32,287 bases of DNA from Liolophura sinensis (GCF_032854445.1 NW_027018387.1:1-32287), one strand, 5' to 3'. Shown: positions 1 to 9,876, counted from the first letter of the stretch. The notes: generated from the sequence alone by a model not told the origin. Numbers and translations are program-made.

Positions 1-548
1 CGAAGGGCACATAACTTATAATCAAAAGTTGAATATAGTAATGACCAGTCGCGATTGTACAGAGTACAGTGTAGCCGATTTCAATTAACAAAAAGACCAG
101 GTAAAAATGCAAAAGTGGAAAAACTGTTCCAGTGCTGCTGGTAAGAGGCTAATCCGACGTATTTTGTGACGAGAAATCGAATGGTGCAAACCGCGTTGCT
201 CTCCAACCAATACTTTTGGCTGTAGCGACAGATCAATGATCATTGATGTCATAATCACGTGCCCAGCAACGGCTCTTACTCCATGGAAACCAGGGATATT
301 TGCAATTTTTAACAGCTGCCGATGCCTGGCCCAATTCTGCATCTTTTGGCACCTTAAAAATGTGGGTCAGTGTTTAGTTGTACTTTTTACAGCAGACTGT
401 ATCAAGTACCTTTTGTTTTTTATGTACAAATGGTCTGGTTTTTCTACACGTAGACAAAGACATTGAGATTGTCTTGCACTTAGAAGTAAGGCAATTGCTG
501 GGTGAGTTAAATGGGCTTAGCCCAAAGATTTGACGTCTTCTGGGCTAC
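1..548. repeat. Satellite monomer M1, class H
   Basis: Head 'taatc'; 16-bp palindrome block; 'gggatatt'; hexamer AAAATG; 'ccttttg'; 'agacaaag'; tail 'cccaaagatttgacg'. Shares 'ctccaacc' with M8 only. 548 bp: one T missing in the run before 'aacagctg'. Confidence 0.92.
232..247. other. 16-bp perfect palindrome (M1)
   Basis: 'atcaatgatcattgat' equals its own reverse complement. It extends a 10-bp palindrome 'aatgatcatt' present in most monomers. Confidence 0.95.
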
Positions 549-1096
549 CGAAGGGCACATAACTTATAGTCAAAAGTTGAATATAGTAATGACCAGTCGC
601 CGATTGTACAGAGTACAGTGTAGCCGATTTCAATAACAAAAAGACAGGTAAAAATTGCAAAAGTGGAAAAAATGCTCCAGTGCTGCTGGTAAGAGGCTAA
701 TCCGACGTATTTTGTGACGACAAATCGAATGGTGCAAACCGCGTTGCTCTCCGACCAATACTTTTGGCTGTAGTGACAATTGAATGATAATTTATGTCAT
801 AATCACGTTCCAGCAACGGCTCTTACTCCATGGAAACCAGGGAAATTTGCAATTTTTCAACAGCTGCCGATGCCTGGCTCAATTCCGCATCTTTTGGCAC
901 CTTACTTAAGTGGGTCAGTGTTCAGTTGTACTTTTTACAGCAGACTGTATCAAGTACCTTGTGGTTTTCACGTACAAATGGTGTGGTTTTTCTACACGTA
1001 GATAAAGACATTGAGATTGTCTTGCACTCAGAAGTAAGGCAATTGCTGGGTGAGTTAAATGGGCTTGTCCCAAAGATTTGACGTCTTCTGGGCTAC
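549..1096. repeat. Satellite monomer M2, class A
   Basis: Class A marks: 'acgacaaatcg', CTTAAG, 'ttgtggttttcacg', 'cactcag', 'gcttgtccc'. Five one-base indels against M9, for example 'tcgccgatt' and 'cacgttccag'. Confidence 0.92.
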
Positions 1097-1642
1097 CGAA
1101 GGGCACATAACTTATAGTCAAAAGTTGAATATAGTAATGACCAGTCGCGATTGTACAGAGTGCAGTGTAGCCGGTTTCAATTAACAAAAAGACCAGGCAA
1201 AAATGCAAAAGTGAAAAAACTGTTCCAGTGCTGCTGGTAAGAGGATAATCCGACGTATTTTGTGACGAGAAATCGAATGGTGCAAACCGCGTTGCTCTCG
1301 ACCAATACTTCTGCCTGTAGTGACAATTGAATGATCATTTATGTCATAATCACGTGCCAGCAACGGCTCTTACTCCATGGAAACCAGGGATACTTGCAAT
1401 TTTTCAAACAGCTGCCGATGCCTGGCTCAATTCCGCATCTTTTGGCACCTTATAATGTGGGTCAGTGTTTAGTTGTACTTTTCACAGCAGACTGTATCAA
1501 GTACCTTGTGTTTTTTATGTACAAATGGTCTGGTTTTTCTACACGTAGATAAAGACATTGAGATTGTCTTGGACTTAGAAGTAAGACAATAGCTGGTGAG
1601 TTGAATGGGCTTAGCCGATAGATTTGACGTCTTCTGGGCTAC
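1097..1642. repeat. Satellite monomer M3, class B
   Basis: Class B marks: 'gagtgcag', 'gccggttt', 'gtgaaaaaac', 'gaggataa', 'acttctgcc', 'ggatactt', tail 'gccgatag'. 546 bp, the shortest complete monomer, with five one-base indels against M10. Confidence 0.92.
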
Positions 1643-2190
1643 CGAAGGGCACATAACTTATAATCAAAAGTTGTATATAGTAATGACCAGTTGCGATTGT
1701 ACAGAGTACAGTGTAGCCGATTTCAATTAACAAGAAGACGAGGCAAAAATGCAAAAGTGGAAAAACTGTTCCAGTGCTGCTGGTAAGTGGCTAATCCGAC
1801 GTATTTTGTGACGAGAAATCGAATGGTGCAAACCGCGTTGCTCTCCGACCAATACTTTTGGCTGTAGTGACAATTGAATGATAATTTATGTCATAATCAC
1901 GTGCCCAGCAACGGCTCTTACTCCATGGAAACCAGGATATTTGCAATTTTTCAACAGCTGCCGATGCCTGGCCCAATTCTGCATCTTTTGGCACCTTAAA
2001 AATGTGGGTCAGTGTTCAGTTGTACTTTTTACAGCAGACTGTATCAAGTACCTTGTGTTTTTTATGTACAAATGTCTGGTTTTTCTACACGTAGATAAAG
2101 ACATTGAGATTGTCTTGGACTTAGAAGTAAGGACAATTGCTGGGTGAGTTAAATGGGCTTAGCCGAAAGATTTCAGGTCTTCTGGGCTAC
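1643..2190. repeat. Satellite monomer M4, class C
   Basis: Class C marks: 'taatc', 'ttgtatatag', 'gttgcgatt', 'aagaagacgagg', 'gtggcta', 'gccgaaagatttcagg'. Three one-base indels against M11. Confidence 0.92.
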
Positions 2191-2739
2191 CGAAGGGCAC
2201 ATAACTTATAGTCAAAAAGTTGAATATAGTAATGACCAGTCGCGATTGTACAGAGTACAGTGTAGCCGATTTCAATTAACAAAAAGAACTGGCAAAAATG
2301 CAAAAGTGGACAAACTGTTCCAGTGCTACTAGTAAGAGGCTAATCCGACGTATTTTGTGACGAGAAATCGAATGGTGCAATCCGCGTTGCTCTCCGACCA
2401 ATACTTTTGGCTGTAGCTACAATTGAATGATCATTTATGTCATAATCACGTGCGTAGCAACGGCTCTTACTCCATGGAAACCAGGGAAATTTGCAATTTT
2501 TCAACAGCTGCCGATGCCTGGCTCAATTCCGCATCTTTTGGCACCTTATTCATGTGGGTCAGTGTTTAGTTGTACTTTTCACAGCAGACTGTATCAAGTA
2601 CCTTGTGTTTTTTATGTACAAATGGTCTGGTTTTTCTACACGTAGATAAAGACATTGAGATTGTCTTGACTTAGAAGTAAGGCAATTGCTGGGTGAGTTA
2701 AATGGGCTTAGCCGATAGATTTGACGTCTTCTGGGCTAC
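2191..2739. repeat. Satellite monomer M5, chimera D / G-like
   Basis: 5' half is class D ('aactggc', 'gtggacaaac', 'gctactag', 'tagctac', 'gcgtag'). After the TTCATG hexamer it becomes G-like ('gtttag', 'tttcac', 'ttttttatg', tail 'gccgatag'). Carries the extra A of M12 and one lost G in 'cttgactt'. Confidence 0.86.
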
Positions 2740-3287
2740 CGAAGGGCACATAACTTATAATCAAAAGTTGAATATAGTAATGACCAGTCGCGATTGTACA
2801 GAGTACAGTGTAGCCGATTTCAATTAACAAAAAAACCAGGTAAAAATGCAAAAGTGGAAAACTGTTCCAGTGCTGCTGGTAAGAGGCTAATCCGACGTAT
2901 TTTGTGACGAGAAATCGAATGGTGCAAACCGCGTTGCTCTCCGACCAATACTTTTGGCTGTAGTGACAATTGAATGATAATTTATGTCATAATCACCTGC
3001 CCAGCAACGGCTCTTACTCCATGGAAACCAGGGATATTTGCAATTTTTTAACAGCTGCCGATGCCTGGCCCAATTCTGCATCTTTTGGCACCTTAAAAAT
3101 GTGGGTCAGTGTTCAGTTGTACTTTTTACAGCAGACTGTATCAAGTACCTTGTGTTTTTTAAGTACAAATGGTCTGGTTTTTCTACACGTAGATAAAGAC
3201 ATTGAGATTGTCTTGCACTTAGAAGTAAGACAATTGCTGGGTGAGTTAAATGGGCTTAGCCCAAAGATTTCAGGTCTTCTGGGCTAC
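2740..3287. repeat. Satellite monomer M6, class F
   Basis: Head 'taatc', 'aaaaaaacc', 'atgataatt', 'cacctgccc', AAAATG, 'ttttttaag', 'agacaattg', tail 'cccaaagatttcagg'. One A missing in 'gtggaaaactg'. Confidence 0.9.
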
Positions 3288-3836
3288 CGAAGGGCACATA
3301 ACTTATAGTCAAAAGTTGAATATAGTAATGACCAGTCGCGATTGTACAGAGTACAGTGTAGCCGATTTCAATTAACAAAAAGAACTGGTAAAAATGCAAA
3401 AGTGGAAAAACTGTTCCAGTGCTGCTGGTAAGAGGCTAATCCGACGTATTTTGTGACGAGAAATCGAATGGTGCAAACCGCGTTGCTCTCCGACCAATAC
3501 TTTTGGCTGTAGTGACAATTGAATGATCATTTATGTCATAATCACGTGCCCAGCAACGGCTCTTACTCCATGGAAACCAGGGAAATTTGCAATTTTTTAA
3601 CAGCTGCCGATGCCTGGCTCAATTCCGCATCTTTTGGCACCTTATAAATGTGGGTCAGTGTTTAGTTGTACTTTTCACAGCAGACTGTATCAAGTACCTT
3701 GTGTTTTTTATGTACAAATGGTCTGGTTTTTCTACACGTAGATAAAGACATTGAGATTGTCTTGGACTTAGAAGTAAGGCAATTGCTGGGTGAGTTGAAT
3801 GGGCTTAGCCGATAGATTTGACGTCTTCTGGGCTAC
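3288..3836. repeat. Satellite monomer M7, class G
   Basis: 'aactggtaaa', TAAATG, 'gtttag', 'tttcac', 'ttttttatg', 'ggacttag', 'gttgaatg', tail 'gccgatagatttgacg'. First monomer after the indel-rich zone with exact 549-bp length and no indel. Confidence 0.9.
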
Positions 3837-4385
3837 CGAAGGGCACATAACTTATAATCAAAAGTTGAATATAGTAATGACCAGTCGCGATTGTACAGAG
3901 TACAGTGTAGCCGATTTCAATTAACAAAAAGACCAGGTAAAAATGCAAAAGTGGAAAAACTGTTCCAGTGCTGCTGGTAAGAGGCTAATCCGACGTATTT
4001 TGTGACGAGAAATCGAATGGTGCAAACCGCGTTGCTCTCCAACCAATACTTTTGGCTGTAGCGACAGATCAATGATCATTGATGTCATAATCACGTGCCC
4101 AGCAACGGCTCTTACTCCATGGAAACCAGGGATATTTGCAATTTTTTAACAGCTGCCGATGCCTGGCCCAATTCTGCATCTTTTGGCACCTTAAAAATGT
4201 GGGTCAGTGTTTAGTTGTACTTTTTACAGCAGACTGTATCAAGTACCTTTTGTTTTTTATGTACAAATGGTCTGGTTTTTCTACACGTAGACAAAGACAT
4301 TGAGATTGTCTTGCACTTAGAAGTAAGGCAATTGCTGGGTGAGTTAAATGGGCTTAGCCCAAAGATTTGACGTCTTCTGGGCTAC
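3837..4385. repeat. Satellite monomer M8, class H
   Basis: Full class H including the palindrome block, and the 'ctccaacc' variant otherwise seen only in M1. Confidence 0.93.
4068..4083. other. 16-bp perfect palindrome (M8)
   Basis: Identical to the M1 site, at the class H position of unit 2. Confidence 0.95.
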
Positions 4386-4934
4386 CGAAGGGCACATAAC
4401 TTATAGTCAAAAGTTGAATATAGTAATGACCAGTCGCGATTGTACAGAGTACAGTGTAGCCGATTTCAATTAACAAAAAGACCAGGTAAAATTGCAAAAG
4501 TGGAAAAAATGCTCCAGTGCTGCTGGTAAGAGGCTAATCCGACGTATTTTGTGACGACAAATCGAATGGTGCAAACCGCGTTGCTCTCCGACCAATACTT
4601 TTGGCTGTAGTGACAATTGAATGATAATTTATGTCATAATCACGTTCCCAGCAACGGCTCTTACTCCATGGAAACCAGGGAAATTTGCAATTTTTCAACA
4701 GCTGCCGATGCCTGGCTCAATTCCGCATCTTTTGGCACCTTACTTAAGTGGGTCAGTGTTCAGTTGTACTTTTTACAGCAGACTGTATCAAGTACCTTGT
4801 GGTTTTCACGTACAAATGGTGTGGTTTTTCTACACGTAGATAAAGACATTGAGATTGTCTTGCACTCAGAAGTAAGGCAATTGCTGGGTGAGTTAAATGG
4901 GCTTGTCCCAAAGATTTGACGTCTTCTGGGCTAC
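4386..4934. repeat. Satellite monomer M9, class A
   Basis: Reference class A copy. CACGTG of other classes reads 'cacgtt' at 4641; hexamer CTTAAG; 'gcttgtccc' tail. I counted 42% GC and 18 CpG in this copy. Confidence 0.95.
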
Positions 4935-5483
4935 CGAAGGGCACATAACTTATAGTCAAAAGTTGAATATAGTAATGACCAGTCGCGATTGTACAGAGTG
5001 CAGTGTAGCCGGTTTCAATTAACAAAAAGACCAGGCAAAAATGCAAAAGTGAAAAAACTGTTCCAGTGCTGCTGGTAAGAGGATAATCCGACGTATTTTG
5101 TGACGAGAAATCGAATGGTGCAAACCGCGTTGCTCTCCGACCAATACTTCTGCCTGTAGTGACAATTGAATGATCATTTATGTCATAATCACGTGCCCAG
5201 CAACGGCTCTTACTCCATGGAAACCAGGGATACTTGCAATTTTTCAACAGCTGCCGATGCCTGGCTCAATTCCGCATCTTTTGGCACCTTATAAATGTGG
5301 GTCAGTGTTTAGTTGTACTTTTCACAGCAGACTGTATCAAGTACCTTGTGTTTTTTATGTACAAATGGTCTGGTTTTTCTACACGTAGATAAAGACATTG
5401 AGATTGTCTTGGACTTAGAAGTAAGACAATAGCTGGGTGAGTTGAATGGGCTTAGCCGATAGATTTGACGTCTTCTGGGCTAC
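4935..5483. repeat. Satellite monomer M10, class B
   Basis: Reference class B copy: 'gtgaaaaaac', 'gaggataa', 'ggatactt', 'agacaatagctgg', tail 'gccgatag'. Confidence 0.95.
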
Positions 5484-6032
5484 CGAAGGGCACATAACTT
5501 ATAATCAAAAGTTGTATATAGTAATGACCAGTTGCGATTGTACAGAGTACAGTGTAGCCGATTTCAATTAACAAGAAGACGAGGCAAAAATGCAAAAGTG
5601 GAAAAACTGTTCCAGTGCTGCTGGTAAGTGGCTAATCCGACGTATTTTGTGACGAGAAATCGAATGGTGCAAACCGCGTTGCTCTCCGACCAATACTTTT
5701 GGCTGTAGTGACAATTGAATGATAATTTATGTCATAATCACGTGCCCAGCAACGGCTCTTACTCCATGGAAACCAGGGATATTTGCAATTTTTTAACAGC
5801 TGCCGATGCCTGGCCCAATTCTGCATCTTTTGGCACCTTAAAAATGTGGGTCAGTGTTCAGTTGTACTTTTTACAGCAGACTGTATCAAGTACCTTGTGT
5901 TTTTTATGTACAAATGGTCTGGTTTTTCTACACGTAGATAAAGACATTGAGATTGTCTTGGACTTAGAAGTAAGACAATTGCTGGGTGAGTTAAATGGGC
6001 TTAGCCGAAAGATTTCAGGTCTTCTGGGCTAC
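5484..6032. repeat. Satellite monomer M11, class C
   Basis: Reference class C copy with head 'taatc', 'ttgtatatag' and 'aagaagacgagg'. Confidence 0.95.
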
Positions 6033-6582
6033 CGAAGGGCACATAACTTATAGTCAAAAAGTTGAATATAGTAATGACCAGTCGCGATTGTACAGAGTAC
6101 AGTGTAGCCGATTTCAATTAACAAAAAGAACTGGCAAAAATGCAAAAGTGGACAAACTGTTCCAGTGCTACTAGTAAGAGGCTAATCCGACGTATTTTGT
6201 GACGAGAAATCGAATGGTGCAATCCGCGTTGCTCTCCGACCAATACTTTTGGCTGTAGCTACAATTGAATGATCATTTATGTCATAATCACGTGCGTAGC
6301 AACGGCTCTTACTCCATGGAAACCAGGGAAATTTGCAATTTTTCAACAGCTGCCGATGCCTGGCTCAATTCCGCATCTTTTGGCACCTTACTGAAGTGGG
6401 TTAGTGTTCAGTTGTACTTTTCACAGCAGACTGTATCAAGTACCTTGTGTTTTTCACGTACAAATGGTGTGGTTTTTCTACACGTAGATAAAGACATTGA
6501 GATTGTCTTGCACTTAGAAGTAAGGCAATTGCTGGGTGAGTTAAATGGGCTTAGCCCAAATATTTCAGGTCTTCTGGGCTAC
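6033..6582. repeat. Satellite monomer M12, class D (550 bp)
   Basis: Full class D: 'aactggc', 'gtggacaaac', 'gctactag', 'tagctac', 'gcgtag', CTGAAG, 'gtgggttag', tail 'cccaaatatttcagg'. Extra A in 'caaaaagttg', shared with M5 only. Confidence 0.94.
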
Positions 6583-7131
6583 CGAAGGGCACATAACTTA
6601 TAGTCAAAAGTTGAATATAGTAATAACCAGTCGCGATTGTACAGAGTGCAGTGTAGCCGATTTCAATTAACAAAAAGACCAGGCAAAAATGCAAAAGTGG
6701 AAAAACTGTTCCAATGCTGCTGGTAAGAGGCTAATCCGACGTATTTTGTGACGAGAAATCGACTGGTGCAAACCGCTTTGCTTTCCGACCAATACTTTTG
6801 GCTGTAGTGACAATTGAATGATAATTTATGTCATAATCACGTGCCCAGCAACGGCTCTTACTCCATGGAAACCAGGGATATTTGCAATTTTTTAACAGCT
6901 GCCGATGCCTGGCCCAATTCTGCATCTTTTGGCACCTTAAAAATGTGGGTCAGTGTTCAGTTGTACTTTTTACAGCAGACTGTATCAAGTACCTTGTGTT
7001 TTTTAAGTACAAATGGTCTGGTTTTTCTACACGTAGATAAAGACATTGAGATTGTCTTGCACTTAGAAGTAAGACAATTGCTGGGTGAGTTAAATGGGCT
7101 TAGCCCAAAGATTTCAGGTCTTCTGGGCTAC
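6583..7131. repeat. Satellite monomer M13, chimera E / F-like
   Basis: Starts as class E ('taataacc', 'gagtgcag', 'gactggtgc', 'cgctttgctttccg') and continues with 'atgataatt', AAAATG, 'ttttttaag', tail 'cccaaagatttcagg', as in class F. Switch lies between about offsets 205 and 235. Confidence 0.87.
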
Positions 7132-7680
7132 CGAAGGGCACATAACTTATAGTCAAAAGTTGAATATAGTAATGACCAGTCGCGATTGTACAGAGTACAG
7201 TGTAGCCGATTTCAATTAACAAAAAGACCAGGTAAAAATGCAAAAGTGGAAAAACTGTTCCAGTGCTGCTGGTAAGAGGCTAATCCGACGTATTTTGTGA
7301 CGAGAAATCGAATGGTGCAAACCGCGTTGCTCTCCGACCAATACTTTTGGCTGTAGTGACAATTGAATGATCATTTATGTCATAATCACGTGCCCAGCAA
7401 CGGCTCTTACTCCATGGAAACCAGGGAAATTTGCAATTTTTTAACAGCTGCCGATGCCTGGCTCAATTCCGCATCTTTTGGCACCTTATAAATGTGGGTC
7501 AGTGTTTAGTTGTACTTTTCACAGCAGACTGTATCAAGTACCTTGTGTTTTTTATGTACAAATGGTCTGGTTTTTCTACACGTAGATAAAGACATTGAGA
7601 TTGTCTTGGACTTAGAAGTAAGGCAATTGCTGGGTGAGTTGAATGGGCTTAGCCGATAGGTTTGACGTCTTCTGGGCTAC
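7132..7680. repeat. Satellite monomer M14, class G
   Basis: As M7 except 'accaggtaaa' and the tail variant 'gccgataggtttgacg'. Confidence 0.92.
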
Positions 7681-8229
7681 CGAAGGGCACATAACTTATA
7701 ATCAAAAGTTGAATATAGTAATGACCAGTCGCGATTGTACAGAGTACAGTGTAGCCGATTTCAATTAACAAAAAGACCAGGTAAAAATGCAAAAGTGGAA
7801 AAACTGTTCCAGTGCTGCTGGTAAGAGGCTAATCCGACGTATTTTGTGACGAGAAATCGAATGGTGCAAACCGCGTTGCTCTCCGACCAATACTTTTGGC
7901 TGTAGCGACAGATCAATGATCATTGATGTCATAATCACGTGCCCAGCAACGGCTCTTACTCCATGGAAACCAGGGATATTTGCAATTTTTTAACAGCTGC
8001 CGATGCCTGGCCCAAATCTGCATCTTTTGGCACCTTAAAAATGTGGGTCAGTGTTTAGTTGTACTTTTTACAGCAGACTGTATCAAGTACCTTTTGTTTT
8101 TTATGTACAAATGGTCTGGTTTTTCTACACGTAGACAAAGACATTGAGATTGTCTTGGACTTAGAAGTAAGGCAATTGCTGGGTGAGTTGAATGGGCTTA
8201 GCCGATAGATTTGACGTCTTCTGGGCTAC
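7681..8229. repeat. Satellite monomer M15, extra H/G chimera
   Basis: Class H through 'agacaaag' with the palindrome, then class G from 'ggacttag' to tail 'gccgatag'. Shares 'cccaaatctgc' with the adjacent M16 only. It adds one monomer to the register, so class A copies are eight monomers apart here. Confidence 0.9.
7912..7927. other. 16-bp perfect palindrome (M15)
   Basis: In the extra H/G chimera, showing that the copied H portion included this block. Confidence 0.95.
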
Positions 8230-8778
8230 CGAAGGGCACATAACTTATAATCAAAAGTTGAATATAGTAATGACCAGTCGCGATTGTACAGAGTACAGTG
8301 TAGCCGATTTCAATTAACAAAAAGACCAGGTAAAAATGCAAAAGTGGAAAAACTGTTCCAGTGCTGCTGGTAAGAGGCTAATCCGACGTATTTTGTGACG
8401 AGAAATCGAATGGTGCAAACCGCGTTGCTCTCCGACCAATACTTTTGGCTGTAGCGACAGATCAATGATCATTGATGTCATAATCACGTGCCCAGCAACG
8501 GCTCTTACTCCATGGAAACCAGGGATATTTGCAATTTTTTAACAGCTGCCGATGCCTGGCCCAAATCTGCATCTTTTGGCACCTTAAAAATGTGGGTCAG
8601 TGTTTAGTTGTACTTTTTACAGCAGACTGTATCAAGTACCTTTTGTTTTTTATGTACAAATGGTCTGGTTTTTCTACACGTAGACAAAGACATTGAGATT
8701 GTCTTGCACTTAGAAGTAAGGCAATTGCTGGGTGAGTTAAATGGGCTTAGCCCAAAGATTTGACGTCTTCTGGGCTAC
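8230..8778. repeat. Satellite monomer M16, class H
   Basis: Complete class H with palindrome and tail 'cccaaagatttgacg'; 'cccaaatctgc' shared with M15. Confidence 0.93.
8461..8476. other. 16-bp perfect palindrome (M16)
   Basis: One monomer (549 bp) after the M15 copy. Confidence 0.95.
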
Positions 8779-9327
8779 CGAAGGGCACATAACTTATAGT
8801 CAAAAGTTGAATATAGTAATGACCAGTCGCGATTGTACAGAGTACAGTGTAGCCGATTTCAATTAACAAAAAGACCAGGTAAAAATGCAAAAGTGGAAAA
8901 AATGCTCCAGTGCTGCTGGTAAGAGGCTAATCCGACGTATTTTGTGACGACAAATCGAATGGTGCAAACCGCGTTGCTCTCCGACCAATACTTTTGGCTG
9001 TAGTGACAATTGAATGATAATTTATGTCATAATCACGTTCCCAGCAACGGCTCTTACTCCATGGAAACCAGGGAAATTTGCAATTTTTCAACAGCTGCCG
9101 ATGCCTGGCTCAATTCCGCATCTTTTGGCACCTTACTTAAGTGGGTCAGTGTTCAGTTGTACTTTTTACAGCAGACTGTATCAAGTACCTTGTGGTTTTC
9201 ACGTACAAATGGTGTGGTTTTTCTACACGTAGATAAAGACATTGAGATTGTCTTGCACTCAGAAGTAAGGCAATTGCTGGGTGAGTTAAATGGGCTTGTC
9301 CCAAAGATTTGACGTCTTCTGGGCTAC
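8779..9327. repeat. Satellite monomer M17, class A
   Basis: Class A. Reads 'ggtaaaaatgc' where M9 reads 'ggtaaaattgc'. Confidence 0.94.
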
Positions 9328-9876
9328 CGAAGGGCACATAACTTATAGTCAAAAGTTGAATATAGTAATGACCAGTCGCGATTGTACAGAGTGCAGTGTA
9401 GCCGGTTTCAATTAACAAGAAGACGAGGTAAAAATGCAAAAGTGGAAAAACTGTTCCAGTGCTGCTGGTAAGTGGCTAATCCGACGTATTTTGTGACGAG
9501 AAATCGAATGGTGCAAACCGCGTTGCTCTCCGACCAATACTTTTGGCTGTAGTGACAATTGAATGATAATTTATGTCATAATCACGTGCCCAGCAACGGC
9601 TCTTACTCCATGGAAACCAGGGATATTTGCAATTTTTCAACAGCTGCCGATGCCTGGCCCAATTCTGCATCTTTTGGCACCTTAAAAATGTGGGTCAGTG
9701 TTCAGTTGTACTTTTTACAGCAGACTGTATCAAGTACCTTGTGTTTTTTATGTACAAATGGTCTGGTTTTTCTACACGTAGATAAAGACATTGAGATTGT
9801 CTTGGACTTAGAAGTAAGACAATTGCTGGGTGAGTTAAATGGGCTTAGCCGAAAGATTTCAGGTCTTCTGGGCTAC
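9328..9876. repeat. Satellite monomer M18, B/C fusion
   Basis: Begins as class B ('gagtgcag', 'gccggttt') and becomes class C at 'aagaagacgagg', about offsets 80-95. One whole monomer is missing relative to other units, as expected for an unequal exchange between adjacent B and C. Confidence 0.9.

Larger units (their letters stand above)
1..3287. other. Zone of excess one-base indels
   Basis: M1-M6 carry about 16 single-base gains or losses relative to their sister monomers M8-M12 (M2 and M3 five each, M4 three), many in runs of one base, such as 'gtgccagc' for 'gtgcccagc' and 'caggata' for 'cagggata'. The remaining 29 kb has only four length-changing events, at 6033, 19759, 21956 and 28545. 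This looks like unpolished sequence near a contig or read end rather than biology. Confidence 0.75.
1..3836. repeat. Higher-order repeat unit 1 (M1-M7: H-A-B-C-D/G-F-G)
   Basis: Seven monomers whose class order H-A-B-C-D is repeated in the following units. Closest sister is unit 2: both share 'ctccaacc' in the H monomer and an extra A in 'caaaaagttg' of the fifth monomer, changes absent from the later units. Slightly short (3836 against 3843 or 3844) because of scattered one-base indels in M1-M6. Confidence 0.88.
3837..7680. repeat. Higher-order repeat unit 2 (M8-M14: H-A-B-C-D-E/F-G)
   Basis: The cleanest copy of the left-end unit: 3844 bp, that is 7 x 549 plus a one-base insertion in M12. 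M8-M11 match M1-M4 almost base for base apart from the indels in unit 1. M12 keeps the full class D sequence whereas M5 switches to another class in its second half. Confidence 0.9.

Noticed and set aside
1-548. True end of the array at position 1
   Set aside because: M1 begins in phase by choice of anchor and has the 'taatc' head that normally follows a 'gccgatag' tail, so the array very likely continues to the left.
4753-5247. 164-codon minus-strand ORF (also at 12989-13483 and 16832-17326)
   Set aside because: It is long only because class B has 'gaggata' where others have 'gaggcta', which removes a minus-strand TAG. It spans the A/B monomer boundary and overlaps plus-strand frames, so it is a by-product of one allele.
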